A stretch of 64,000 nt of DNA from Rhodococcus koreensis (GTDB taxonomy: Bacteria; Actinomycetota; Actinomycetes; Mycobacteriales; Mycobacteriaceae). Of this stretch, positions 37,103 to 45,643 are shown piece by piece (positions within the stretch are counted from its first letter, which is position 1; each line of letters begins with the position of its first letter). The notes beneath the pieces were generated by a model. That model made no database searches, was not told the origin of the DNA, and saw nothing but the letters and a program-made list of their open reading frames with translations. A program made the translations under genes and the position numbers. The DNA lies in assembly GCF_900105905.1 (NCBI RefSeq), contig NZ_FNSV01000004.1, positions 248,001-312,000 on the forward strand, read 5' to 3'.

Positions 37103-38520
37103 TTCTGTCGAAATTCGTCAAGATTCAGCTGATCATCTTCGCCGTCCTCACCGTGATCGCCCTGATCACGATGGGTGTCGTGTACATGCGGTTGCCCGCG
37201 CTGGTAGGCATCGGGCGCTACTCGGTCGCCGTCGAACTTCCGACGAGTGGTGGGCTGTACAGCAGCGCGAACGTCACCTATCGCGGGTCGACCATCGGTA
37301 CCGTCACCGACGTCACGCCCACCGCCGGCGGGGCACGTGCCACGTTGAATCTCGATAGTTCGGTCAGCATCCCGGTCTCAGCCGAGGCTCAGGTGCACAG
37401 CAGGTCCGCGATCGGCGAACAGTACCTGGACTTCGTTCCCAGCTCGCTCGAGGGACCGTTCCTCGAGGATGGGGCGGTCGTACCAGCGAGCCAAGCGAGT
37501 GTGCCGCAAGACATCGGACCGATGATCGACACCCTCAACGCCAGCCTCACCTCGATCCCGCAGCAACAGCTGAGCGCACTGATCGACGAGACCCACACTG
37601 CGTTCGAGGGCTCCGGCCCCGCGCTGCAGCGGATCCTCAACGGGTCCGACCGTGTCCTGGATCAGGCCTACACCGACGCCGACGCCACCACCACGTTGAT
37701 CAACGACGCGGCACCATTTCTGGACTCCCAAAAGGTCAGCAGCCCCGCGATCCGCGAGTGGGTGGCGAACCTGGCGGGCACCGTCCAGCAGGCCGAAGCG
37801 AATGACCAGCACGTCCGGCACATCCTGGAAACCAGCCCCGCAGCGGCCAGTGAAGCAAGTGCACTCTTCCAGCAACTGCACCCCACCGCTCCGCTCCTGG
37901 CGGCCAACCTGACCAGTCTCGGTCAGGTCGCGGTCACCTACAATCAATCACTGGAACAGCTGCTGGTACTGCTGCCCGCCAGCGTCAGCGCCCTCAAGAC
38001 GATCAACGTCCCCGATCAGGGAACGTCCAACGGCGCATTCCTCGACTTCAACCTGAATCTGAACGCACCCCCGCCCTGCACGACCGGGTTCCTCCCGGCC
38101 TCCGAACGGCGCGATGGCTCGGCCGTCGACGCTCCGACGCGCACATCGGACCCGATCTTCTGCGCGGTGCCGCAGGACTCGTCGGTTGCCGTGCGCGGCG
38201 CACGGAACCTGCCGTGCATGGACACACCCGGCAAACGCGCCCCCACCGTGGAGATCTGCAAGAGCGACGAGCCGTTCATTCCGTCGGGAACCAACCCCTG
38301 GGTGGGGGACCCGACACCGACCACCGGCAACTCCGCCGCCCCCGCGTCCCACACACCGGAGACGCCCGCCCCTCAGATCGGGACGGCAAGCTACAACCCA
38401 CGGTCCGGCCAGTATCAGGGCAGCGACGGCAGAACATACACGCAAACAGATCTCAGCCACACGGGATCTGCGCACGGTGAAACATCGCCCGTACAGGCGA
38501 TTCTGACAGGAGGCCACTGA
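37099..38520 (+). CDS. mceF: Mce family protein F
   Basis: A 473-residue Mce protein, the last of the six. It has an N-terminal anchor (LIIFAVLTVIALITMGVVY), an MCE domain with GGLYSSANVTYRGSTIGTVTDV and SAIGEQYLDFVPS, a helical region and a C-terminal segment with several cysteines (PPCTTGFLP, CAVPQDSS, LPCMDTPGKRAPT). It ends in a low-complexity tail with SYNPRSGQYQGSDGRTYTQ, which is typical of MceF. Its stop shares one base with the first Mce-associated gene. Confidence 0.92.
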   Translation: MILSKFVKIQLIIFAVLTVIALITMGVVYMRLPALVGIGRYSVAVELPTSGGLYSSANVTYRGSTIGTVTDVTPTAGGARATLNLDSSVSIPVSAEAQVHSRSAIGEQYLDFVPSSLEGPFLEDGAVVPASQASVPQDIGPMIDTLNASLTSIPQQQLSALIDETHTAFEGSGPALQRILNGSDRVLDQAYTDADATTTLINDAAPFLDSQKVSSPAIREWVANLAGTVQQAEANDQHVRHILETSPAAASEASALFQQLHPTAPLLAANLTSLGQVAVTYNQSLEQLLVLLPASVSALKTINVPDQGTSNGAFLDFNLNLNAPPPCTTGFLPASERRDGSAVDAPTRTSDPIFCAVPQDSSVAVRGARNLPCMDTPGKRAPTVEICKSDEPFIPSGTNPWVGDPTPTTGNSAAPASHTPETPAPQIGTASYNPRSGQYQGSDGRTYTQTDLSHTGSAHGETSPVQAILTGGH

Positions 38521-39197
38521 TGCTCCGACGCAAATCCGAGACCGTGTCGGATGTCGCCGCCGTCCGCGCCGCACTCGACGCACGGCAGGCCGCCGAGGCG
38601 GCCGTCCAGGCGGCCGAGGCAGCAGAAGCCGCGGCCGCCGCACAGGAAGCAGGCGATACCGGCGACATACCAGCCGTCCGCCACGATCCGCGGCGCCCCA
38701 GACCAGGTACCCGCCGATGGAACACCCTCGCCGCGGCGCTGTTCGCGGTCGTCCTGGTGGGCCTGGTGGTGGCCGCGGGCGCCCTCGCACACGCGCACCG
38801 CAACAGCCAGGACGCCAGCGACCAAGATCTGGCCATGCTCGGCGCTGCCCGGCAGTCAGTCCTCAACCTGATCTCCCCGAGCTCGCAGGATCCCGCGGCC
38901 GGCGCGGATCGCATCATCAACGACGCGACCGGCTCGTGGCTCACCGAATTCGAAGGCACTAAAGATCAGTTCGTCTCCGCCATCGCGGAATCGAAGACCG
39001 AGTCGAGCGGCGAAATTCTCGGTGCGGGCATCGAGGACCGAAACGACGACGGCAGCACGACCGTCCTGGTATCGGCGGTGTCGAAGGTAACCAACGCCGC
39101 CGGCGCCAAGGACGAGCCGCGAACCTGGCGTCTACGAGTCGGCATCGTCGATGTCGACGGGTCCTACAAACTGTCAAAGGTGGAGGTCGTGCCATGA
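38520..39197 (+). CDS. Mce-associated membrane protein 1
   Basis: A 225-residue bitopic protein. It has an alanine/glutamate-rich N-terminal cytosolic region that is probably helical (AAEAAVQAAEAAEAAAAAQ), one membrane segment at about residues 74-95, and an extracytoplasmic NTF2-like domain ending in WRLRVGIVDVDGSYKLSKVEVVP. Mce-associated (Mam/Mas) proteins stabilise the Mce complex in mycobacteria. It overlaps mceF by 1 bp and the next gene by 4 bp. Confidence 0.88.
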   Translation: MLRRKSETVSDVAAVRAALDARQAAEAAVQAAEAAEAAAAAQEAGDTGDIPAVRHDPRRPRPGTRRWNTLAAALFAVVLVGLVVAAGALAHAHRNSQDASDQDLAMLGAARQSVLNLISPSSQDPAAGADRIINDATGSWLTEFEGTKDQFVSAIAESKTESSGEILGAGIEDRNDDGSTTVLVSAVSKVTNAAGAKDEPRTWRLRVGIVDVDGSYKLSKVEVVP

Positions 39198-39943
39198 CCT
39201 GTGAACTCGAGAACAAAAATGTCGCAGCGGAACCAACACAGGAACCGCCCGCAGCGGCCGAACCGAACCCAGCCAACGCCCGTCACGCCGTCTTCCTCAG
39301 ATGCGGACTCACCGTGGTCGCACTCGGTGCCCTCCTGGCCACCGGGGCAGTTCTCGAGTTCCCCCTCTGGTTCATCCTTTCGGGCGCAATCGGTGTCCTC
39401 GCCATCGGCGCTCTGACCTACCGCAGTGAAATCGCGTTCACCCGCTCCGCCACCATCAGAGGGCGGCGCACGCGCACACTGGTTGCGGTGGCGCTCCTGG
39501 CCGCTTCGGCGGTGGCCTTCGCCGCCGTGGCACACCTGCACCTCACCGTCTCCGGCGAACGCACCGAACAGACACGGGCCGCTGTCGCGGAGAAGGCCGG
39601 TGCACTGACCGCAGGGGTCCTGACCTACAAGGCACCCACCGTCGAGGACGACGTCGCCCAGGCCAAAAGCCATCTGACCGGCGAATTCTTGGACTCGTAC
39701 TCAACTCTCACCGCCGAGACGATAGTCCCGCAGGCGAAGCAAGGACAGGTCGAGACACATTGGGAAGCGAGCGGAGCGTCGGTAATTTCCGCCGAACCCG
39801 ACTCCGCGGTGGTACTCGTCTTCCTCCGCGGCACCACGGCCAGCGCCGCGAAACCAGATCCGACATACCTCTTCAGCAGTGTACGAGTACGCATGGAGGC
39901 GTCCGGCGATCAGTGGCTCATTTCCCAACTCGAGCCCCTGTGA
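39194..39943 (+). CDS. Mce-associated membrane protein 2
   Basis: A 249-residue Mce-associated protein with three hydrophobic segments in the N-terminal half (about residues 33-50, 52-72 and 95-115) followed by an extracytoplasmic NTF2-like domain (ARVEDDVAQAKSHLTGEFLDSY variant, ending VRMEASGDQWLISQLEPL). The domain start matches the motif APTVEDDVAQAKSHLTG that recurs as KPDTVDQDLDAARGVLTG in the fourth protein. It overlaps the first Mce-associated gene by 4 bp. Confidence 0.86.
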   Translation: MTCELENKNVAAEPTQEPPAAAEPNPANARHAVFLRCGLTVVALGALLATGAVLEFPLWFILSGAIGVLAIGALTYRSEIAFTRSATIRGRRTRTLVAVALLAASAVAFAAVAHLHLTVSGERTEQTRAAVAEKAGALTAGVLTYKAPTVEDDVAQAKSHLTGEFLDSYSTLTAETIVPQAKQGQVETHWEASGASVISAEPDSAVVLVFLRGTTASAAKPDPTYLFSSVRVRMEASGDQWLISQLEPL

Positions 39944-39977
39944 AATGCCCCGTCTCGAAACGTCCAAGGAGGCTGGG

Positions 39978-40772
39978 ATGACGAAGACATCCACCAACAC
40001 GCCACGATCGCGGATCGACGTCGACACCACGACCCTGCGCGCTCACGCAATCGAAGCCCGTGCCGCAGCGGCGGCCGCACTCGCGGCCGCCGAGCGCGCC
40101 GCGAAAGCCGCCGAACCACGTCCGCCGGACGATTCCCCCGCACCGGTCGCCGACGAGCAACCACAGCGTGCGGCCGGACGAGGTGGTGCGTTGCGCGGGC
40201 GCCGGAAGGCAGCAATGTACCGCGCCGCGGTGATGCTCCTCGCCGTGACCTCGCTCGCCGGCTCCGCCGCCGGTGTCAAGGCCTGGTGGGATCACCGTGC
40301 GGTCGAACAACGCGATTCGGCGGACCAGGCCGTGGTGCATTATGCCGAAGACGCTGTTGTGCAGCTCATCTCGACGAGCAAAGAAGACCCCGACGCCTAC
40401 GTGCAACGCATCCTCGACAACGCAGCCGGCCAGTGGCATGACGACTTCGATGCCCGCAAACAGACCGTTCTCGACACCATGAAAGCCGCGGGCAACGTCA
40501 CCGTAGGCCATGCCGTCGAATCCGGCATCGAGCGACGAAATGACGACGGCAGCACCACTGTTCTGGTGGCCGTTTCGGCGGACGGCAATGTACCGCTCGC
40601 CGGGCCCGGCGCCGCTGACCCCGCCACAGGCGGGGCCGGAGAACAGGCCCCACCCCCGGGCGGTGATCCCGGTATGACGGCGACGATCGAGCCACAGGAG
40701 TACCAGCTGCGCGTGGACGTCGTCGACGTCGACGGGCAACTCAAATTGTCGAAGGTGGGATTCGTCCAATGA
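39978..40772 (+). CDS. Mce-associated membrane protein 3
   Basis: A 264-residue Mce-associated protein with the same layout as the first one: an alanine-rich helical cytosolic N-terminus (HAIEARAAAAAALAAAERAAK), one membrane segment near residue 85, and an NTF2-like domain with GIERRNDDGSTTVLVAVSA and a C-terminal YQLRVDVVDVDGQLKLSKVGF. The ATG at 39978 has AAGGAGG in ideal position; an ATG at 39945 is weaker. It overlaps the next gene by 4 bp. Confidence 0.87.
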   Translation: MTKTSTNTPRSRIDVDTTTLRAHAIEARAAAAAALAAAERAAKAAEPRPPDDSPAPVADEQPQRAAGRGGALRGRRKAAMYRAAVMLLAVTSLAGSAAGVKAWWDHRAVEQRDSADQAVVHYAEDAVVQLISTSKEDPDAYVQRILDNAAGQWHDDFDARKQTVLDTMKAAGNVTVGHAVESGIERRNDDGSTTVLVAVSADGNVPLAGPGAADPATGGAGEQAPPPGGDPGMTATIEPQEYQLRVDVVDVDGQLKLSKVGFVQ

Positions 40773-41749
40773 CGACACTGAACATCGATACCCAGGTGAA
40801 AGAAGAGAGCGCAGAGCCCGACCGCGACAGCGCAAGGGAGCAGGGCGCATCACTCGTGCGCCGCGCCCGCGCACTGGCAATCGACATGTGCCCGCCCGTC
40901 ACCGCGGCGGCTTCCGTAGGGATGCTGTCCCACATTCTGGCGGGGCAGGTATGGGCCGTCCTGTGTTGGGGCATCGTGGCCGTGTCCGGGCTCGTCATCG
41001 TCGCCAACAGCATCATCTATCAGGGTCGCACCGGGCGAACCGCCGGCAAGTACCTCGTGGGCCTCCGCACGGTATCCACCACCACGGGAGCTCCGATCGG
41101 CGTCCTCCGTGCACTCATCCGGCTCGGGTGCCTGCCCGCCGACGGGATCCTGTTCCTGATCGGGCGGTTCTGGCCCCTCCATCGGGGACAGCGACGCACA
41201 TTCGCCGACAACATCGCCGGATCAGTCGTCAGAACGTACGACACGGAGGGTCCAACCGACGGTCGGCGCCGACTCGGCATGACGGCCGCAGCGGTGATCC
41301 CACTCGGTGCCGTCCTTCTCCTCGTCCTGGTCCAATTCTTCAGCCAACGCGCCGCCGACCAGGAAATCGCGGCAGCGCACGGATCCGTGACGCAGGTTGC
41401 CTCCGACGGTGCCGTAGCGCTCCTGTCGTACAAGCCCGACACCGTCGATCAGGATCTGGACGCCGCACGCGGCGTGCTGACCGGAGACTTCCTCGAAACG
41501 TACACAAAGCTCGCGAAAGATGTGGTCGCGCCGACGGCAAAAGACAAGCAGGTAACGATGCAAGCGTCCGCGGCAGGTTCTGCTGTCGAATCGGTGTCCG
41601 CAGACCAAGCATCAGTACTCGTCTACATCAACCAGAGCACGACGACGGCAAACAGCCCCGAAACTACGCAGTCGCAGAACGCCATTCGGGTCGGCCTCAC
41701 CCGCGTCGACGACACCTGGCTGATCAGCAAATTCGAACCGTTGTTCTGA
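40769..41749 (+). CDS. RDD-domain / Mce-associated fusion protein
   Basis: A 326-residue membrane protein that joins an RDD-family membrane domain (residues about 29-150, starting RRARALAIDMCPP, with GKYLVGLRTVSTTTGAPIG) to a Mce-associated NTF2-like domain after another membrane segment near residue 175. The C-terminal motif ends TRVDDTWLISKFEPLF, as in the second Mce-associated protein. The RDD-Mas order is known from rhodococcal mce operons. It is followed after 71 bp by the ATPase. Confidence 0.86.
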   Translation: MTTLNIDTQVKEESAEPDRDSAREQGASLVRRARALAIDMCPPVTAAASVGMLSHILAGQVWAVLCWGIVAVSGLVIVANSIIYQGRTGRTAGKYLVGLRTVSTTTGAPIGVLRALIRLGCLPADGILFLIGRFWPLHRGQRRTFADNIAGSVVRTYDTEGPTDGRRRLGMTAAAVIPLGAVLLLVLVQFFSQRAADQEIAAAHGSVTQVASDGAVALLSYKPDTVDQDLDAARGVLTGDFLETYTKLAKDVVAPTAKDKQVTMQASAAGSAVESVSADQASVLVYINQSTTTANSPETTQSQNAIRVGLTRVDDTWLISKFEPLF

Positions 41750-41820
41750 CAGTAGGGCAGCGGGATAGTGGCCACCGCTGCTGCAAACACCAATCCCCAG
41801 GCCGTGAGAGTGAGGAAACA

Positions 41821-42855
41821 ATGGGTGTCGAGGTAGCGGTCACCAATCTGACGAAGTCCTTCGGATCGCAGAAGATTTGGCAGGACGTGTCGCTGACGCT
41901 TCCGCCCGGTGAGGTCAGCGCGTTGCTGGGCCCGTCGGGTACGGGTAAGTCGGTGTTCCTGAAGTCGCTGATCGGTCTGCTCCGCCCGGAGCAGGGATCG
42001 ATCGTGATCGACGGCACCGACATCCTGGAGTGCTCGACCAAGGAGCTCTACGAGATCCGCAAGCTGTTCGGGGTGCTGTTCCAGGACGGTGCCCTGTTCG
42101 GGTCGATGAACCTCTACGACAACGTGGCGTTCCCGCTGCGCGAGCACACCAAGAAGAGCGAATCCGAGATCCGCACGATCGTGATGGAAAAGCTTGAACT
42201 GACCGGTCTGATCGGCGCCGAAACGAAACTGCCCGGCGAAATTTCCGGCGGCATGCGCAAGCGCGCCGGCCTGGCCCGGGCGCTGGTGCTGGACCCGCAG
42301 ATCATCCTCGTCGACGAGCCGGATTCCGGTCTGGATCCGGTCCGCACCACCTACATCAGTCAGACGTTGATCGACATCAACGCCGAGATCGACGCGACGA
42401 TCCTGATCGTCTCGCACAACATCAACCTCGCGCGCACGGTGCCGGACAACATCGGCATGCTCTTCCGCCGCCAACTGGTGATGTTCGGTCCCCGCGAGGT
42501 GCTGCTCACCAGCGAGGAGCCGGTGGTCAAACAGTTCCTCAACGGCACCATGATCGGACCGATCGGCATGTCCGAGGAGAAGGACGACGCTCAGATGGCA
42601 GCGGAGCAGGCCATGGTCGACGCCGGTCACCACGCCGGTGGCGTCGACGACGTCGAGGGCATCGTCCCGCAGATGAAGGCCACCCCGGGCATGCCATTCC
42701 GCCAAGCCGTCGCCCGCAGGCAAGAACGGGTGCGCGAGATCATGGACACCCTGCCCTACAGTGCCCAGCTCGCGATCCAGGAGAGCTTCGAATCCACCGC
42801 ACTCACCGAAGAATTTCCGGCCATCATGGCGGACGAGATGTACGCCGTCGACTAG
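41821..42855 (+). CDS. mceG: ABC transporter ATPase of the Mce system (MceG/MlaF type)
   Basis: A 344-residue ATPase that powers the YrbE permeases from the cytosolic side. Walker A is GPSGTGKS (residues 37-44), the signature is EISGGMRKRAGLARAL (near residue 140), and Walker B with the MceG-specific tail is ILVDEPDSGLDPVRT (near residue 162). A C-terminal extension of about 100 residues, ending EFPAIMADEMYAVD, is a feature of actinobacterial MceG proteins. In mycobacteria mceG lies apart from mce operons; here it closes the operon, 71 bp after the last Mce-associated gene. Confidence 0.92.
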   Translation: MGVEVAVTNLTKSFGSQKIWQDVSLTLPPGEVSALLGPSGTGKSVFLKSLIGLLRPEQGSIVIDGTDILECSTKELYEIRKLFGVLFQDGALFGSMNLYDNVAFPLREHTKKSESEIRTIVMEKLELTGLIGAETKLPGEISGGMRKRAGLARALVLDPQIILVDEPDSGLDPVRTTYISQTLIDINAEIDATILIVSHNINLARTVPDNIGMLFRRQLVMFGPREVLLTSEEPVVKQFLNGTMIGPIGMSEEKDDAQMAAEQAMVDAGHHAGGVDDVEGIVPQMKATPGMPFRQAVARRQERVREIMDTLPYSAQLAIQESFESTALTEEFPAIMADEMYAVD

Positions 42856-42896
42856 CGCGCGGCGAATCCGATCAACCCCCGAAGAAGAGAGAGCAC

Positions 42897-42983
42897 ATGA
42901 TCATCGACTTGGTAGACCCGATCCAGAACCTGGTGACCGCGATTGCGTGGTTGCTCGTCAGAGGTCACCTCCCCCCACTGTAG
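42897..42983 (+). CDS. Possible 28-residue small protein after mceG
   Basis: A short open frame starts at ATG 42897, 41 bp after the mceG stop and behind GAAGAAGAGAGAG. It encodes a 28-residue peptide with an amphipathic or membrane-seeking centre (PIQNLVTAIAWLLV) and ends LPPL. It is too short for any family comparison. It could be a small membrane peptide of the operon, a leader, or chance. Confidence 0.3.
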   Translation: MIIDLVDPIQNLVTAIAWLLVRGHLPPL

Positions 42984-43030
42984 GAAACTGCGACAGCCCA
43001 GATCGACGGACGAGCGACACAGGCAGGACC

Positions 43031-43687
43031 ATGGATTCACGGCGGCGAGTACCGTCAGCAGTATTCGACGAGGCAACGGCGGTACTCGACGAACCGGATT
43101 GGCGATATGTGGCGCAACCAGAATTGTCGCCGATTCTTCGCGGGGCCCTGGATGCTTTCTACGAAAAGGGTTTTCGTGGTACGACGGTGCGAGATATTTC
43201 TCAACGCGCCGGCGTGACGATGCCCACGCTGTACTACTATCACGGGAACAAGGAAGGCATCTTCACGGCGCTGCTCGAGTGCGCGACCAAGGATGTCCTC
43301 GCGCGCGCGTACGCCGCGCGGGACGAGGGCGGGGACAAGCCGGAGGTCCGACTGGCCTATGTGGTCGAATCGATACTTCTCCGGACCCTCATCAGCCCGC
43401 GGATGGTGGCGTTGGAGCCCGATATCCGGTTCCTCAGCGCACCGAATCGCGACCGCTTTGAGCGTGTGCGAACAGGGGTCGAACGTCTGCTGCTCGGGAT
43501 CGTACGAGAGGGGCGCCGCCGGGGCCTTTTCACCGTATCGGATCCCGTGCTCACCACAAGGGCGTTGCTCGACATGTGTGATGCCGTTCCCCGCTGGTAC
43601 GTCGAGTGTCCGCCCAAATATCAGGCCGTTGCGCAGAAGTATGGTGCCATTGCATTGAACGCGGTGGGGTACAGGGCGGACGGCTAG
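43031..43687 (+). CDS. TetR-family regulator downstream of mce operon
   Basis: A 218-residue TetR protein with an N-terminal extension of about 30 residues before the HTH (ILRGALDAFYEKGFRGTTVRDIS, with GVTMPTLYYYHGNKEGIF). The ligand half ends with PPKYQAVAQKYGAIALNAVGY, which resembles TetR proteins near fatty-acid and steroid genes. The ATG at 43031 is chosen because earlier in-frame starts lie within mceG. It lies on the same strand, 175 bp after mceG, so it is a candidate regulator of the mce operon or of the convergent hydratase. Confidence 0.87.
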   Translation: MDSRRRVPSAVFDEATAVLDEPDWRYVAQPELSPILRGALDAFYEKGFRGTTVRDISQRAGVTMPTLYYYHGNKEGIFTALLECATKDVLARAYAARDEGGDKPEVRLAYVVESILLRTLISPRMVALEPDIRFLSAPNRDRFERVRTGVERLLLGIVREGRRRGLFTVSDPVLTTRALLDMCDAVPRWYVECPPKYQAVAQKYGAIALNAVGYRADG

Positions 43688-43741
43688 ATCGGGGCTCCGA
43701 CAATCGCCCGAAGCGCGGATCAAGCGTGAATAGAACATGAT

Positions 43742-44548
43742 TCATACCGGGTCGATGAACGAGGGGGCGCGCCCGGAGACGCCGGCAGCGACCGCGGCGA
43801 CCTGATTTGGTGAACCCAGAAGTCCCAATTGAAGCCGGGATTCGAGGGCCAGCGCCTCCGCTGTGTCGCCGTTGTTCCAGCCCTCGTCGTAGAGGCGCTT
43901 GGCCGCCCGGATCGCATCTGGCGATTTCTCGGCGATGTCATCAGCCAATTCGAGTGCTGCACTGAGTGGGTCCTTGGCCGTGCGAGTGCCCAATCCCAAC
44001 GAACTCGCCTCCAGGCCCGATACGATTCGTCCGGTGAAAGTGAGTTCCTTCGCCACGTCGATGCGCATAACACGTGGTAGGGACTGAGTGATTGCCATGT
44101 CCGGGACCAGTCCCCACTTGACCTCCATGAGGGACAACCGGGCGTCGGGCGCAGCGATTCGGATGTCGGCGCCGAGCGCGATCTGCATACCGCCACCGAA
44201 GCAGTTTCCGGTGATCGCGGCGATCACCGGCACCGGAACTCCTGACCAGTCGTGCGCCGCGCGCTGCGCGAAATTGGCAGGTTTCCCATGCTCCCGGACG
44301 AACAGGGTGTCGATGCCTCCCGCTGAGTCAGCAAGAAAACTCGAGATGTCCAAACCTGAGCAGAAGCTGCGCCCTTCGCCGTGAAGAACAACCGCTCTCA
44401 CTGTGCGATCGGTAGCGAGGTGACCTGCGGCTTCGAGCAATCCCTCGAACATAGCCTTGTCCAACGCATTGTGCTTCTCGGCACGGACCATCGTGACAGT
44501 CGCTACACCGCTGTCGCTCACGCTGAGACGAATTCGTTTATCACTCAT
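43742..44548 (-). CDS. Enoyl-CoA hydratase/isomerase family protein
   Basis: A 268-residue crotonase. The substrate segment is GRSFCSGLDISSFLAD, and the oxyanion-hole segment is ITGNCFGGGMQIALGADIRIAAP. The following SLMEVKWGLVPDMAITQSLPR suits crotonases that act on longer acyl-CoAs, including the EchA20-like and dienoyl-CoA groups. The ATG at 44548 (MSDKRIRLSVSDSG) is preferred over the longer upstream frame. It is convergent with the TetR gene and divergent from the membrane protein at 44807. Confidence 0.87.
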   Translation of the reverse strand: MSDKRIRLSVSDSGVATVTMVRAEKHNALDKAMFEGLLEAAGHLATDRTVRAVVLHGEGRSFCSGLDISSFLADSAGGIDTLFVREHGKPANFAQRAAHDWSGVPVPVIAAITGNCFGGGMQIALGADIRIAAPDARLSLMEVKWGLVPDMAITQSLPRVMRIDVAKELTFTGRIVSGLEASSLGLGTRTAKDPLSAALELADDIAEKSPDAIRAAKRLYDEGWNNGDTAEALALESRLQLGLLGSPNQVAAVAAGVSGRAPSFIDPV

Positions 44549-44670
44549 GGGGGCTGACTCTAACTCTGGGACTGTCCGGCCCGAAAGCCGTTCGCGGGCG
44601 GAGTGTTCCTTTCTCGTCGATTTTTCGCTCCCGGTCGAGATGGCCGGCAGTGTGGCTTTCCCCCGACGCC

Positions 44671-44710
44671 TACCCCCAAAGTGTGATTCCCGTACCCCCC
44701 TGGGGAGACG
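44671..44710 (+). promoter_or_regulatory. G/C-rich boxes upstream of second membrane protein
   Basis: CCCCCAAAGTGTGATTCCC followed by CCCCCCTGGGGAG lies 96-136 bp before the gene at 44807. The segment GTGTGATT partly matches GTGAGATT of the mce G-box, and the CCCCAAA start resembles CTCCCCAAAATGTC at 13146-13159 before the first copy of this membrane protein. The match to the main core is weak. Confidence 0.3.
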
Positions 44711-44806
44711 CGCGCCATGGGGTGGCGGACCTAGCCTCAAAGGATCGTTGGCCTACACCGGCCAGGCAGTGGCGATTCGTACAAAGATGTTGGACTAGGA
44801 GCAGCT

Positions 44807-45643
44807 ATGGGGCGCATGCCATCCGAGGTCATGCAGCATGAACTCGACATGATGTGGCAGAGTATTTTCACCTGGCTGAGTTGGGCCATAGTTGCCGTTA
44901 TGCTGGCCATTGCCTTCCGAATGTGCGTCCGGCAGCGGACTCCCTTCTATCTGCTGGCATGCCTGGCGGCCGGTATCGCGGCCTTCGCTGAACCGCTCTA
45001 CGATGTCGCTTTCGATCTCTGGTTCTACGATGTCCACAACGGCGAGCCGGGAGCGATGTACTCCCACTTCACTGCATTCGGGGTCGTTCAGCCGAACTGG
45101 TCGCATAGCGGCTACATCATCCTGTACGCGAGCGCCTGCCTCTACGCTGGCCGTCGCATGTACGAGGGAAGCCTCCGGCGCAAGCATCTGTTCCTGATCT
45201 GGGGTGCCGAGATCATCACGTCGTGCGTATTCGAGGTCATCGGTACCGGCACAAATGTTTATACCTATTACGGTCCGTACGAGTTGCGGATCTGGAACTA
45301 TCCGTTGGTCATCGGCGTGCTTGAGGGAACCCAGGTAGTGCTGTTTACTGTACTGGCGGTGCAGCTCTGGCGGCGGGTGTCGACCGCGTGGGGCCTCGTC
45401 GGCCTCTTGGCGGTCTTCCCCGTCACAATGTTCGGTGCGAACTTCGGCCTCGGTGCACCAATTATCATTGCCCTACATCTCGACGAGTCCGAGTTCTCAA
45501 GCGGAATAGTCTGGGCAGCAACCCTACTCACCATTACGTTGTGCACTCTGGCGGTGAACGGCGCGAGCAAGTTCCTTCCGCGGCCGTTTGCTACGCCCGA
45601 GCCGGATGGCGCGCCCGTTGCGAAGGCGGTCGCGGCCGCCTGA
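44807..45643 (+). CDS. Multi-pass membrane protein, AveC-like candidate (copy 2)
   Basis: A 278-residue integral membrane protein with about seven hydrophobic segments, paralogous to the protein at 13296-14108. It shares EPLYD (residues 62-66), a VVQPNW/LPQPVW-type segment, TSCVFEVIG against TTAVFEITA, YTYYGPYELR against YQYYGEHPMR, and the following NYPLVIGVLEGTQVVLF. The function is unknown; an AveC-like spirocyclase or cyclase-like membrane family is the closest guess. AGGAG precedes the ATG at good spacing. Confidence 0.77.
   Translation: MGRMPSEVMQHELDMMWQSIFTWLSWAIVAVMLAIAFRMCVRQRTPFYLLACLAAGIAAFAEPLYDVAFDLWFYDVHNGEPGAMYSHFTAFGVVQPNWSHSGYIILYASACLYAGRRMYEGSLRRKHLFLIWGAEIITSCVFEVIGTGTNVYTYYGPYELRIWNYPLVIGVLEGTQVVLFTVLAVQLWRRVSTAWGLVGLLAVFPVTMFGANFGLGAPIIIALHLDESEFSSGIVWAATLLTITLCTLAVNGASKFLPRPFATPEPDGAPVAKAVAAA

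Noticed and set aside
29503-42855. Assignment to the cholesterol-importing Mce4 system
   Set aside because: No KstR-type operator and no sterol-ring degradation genes are seen in the window; the substrate of this mce operon remains open.
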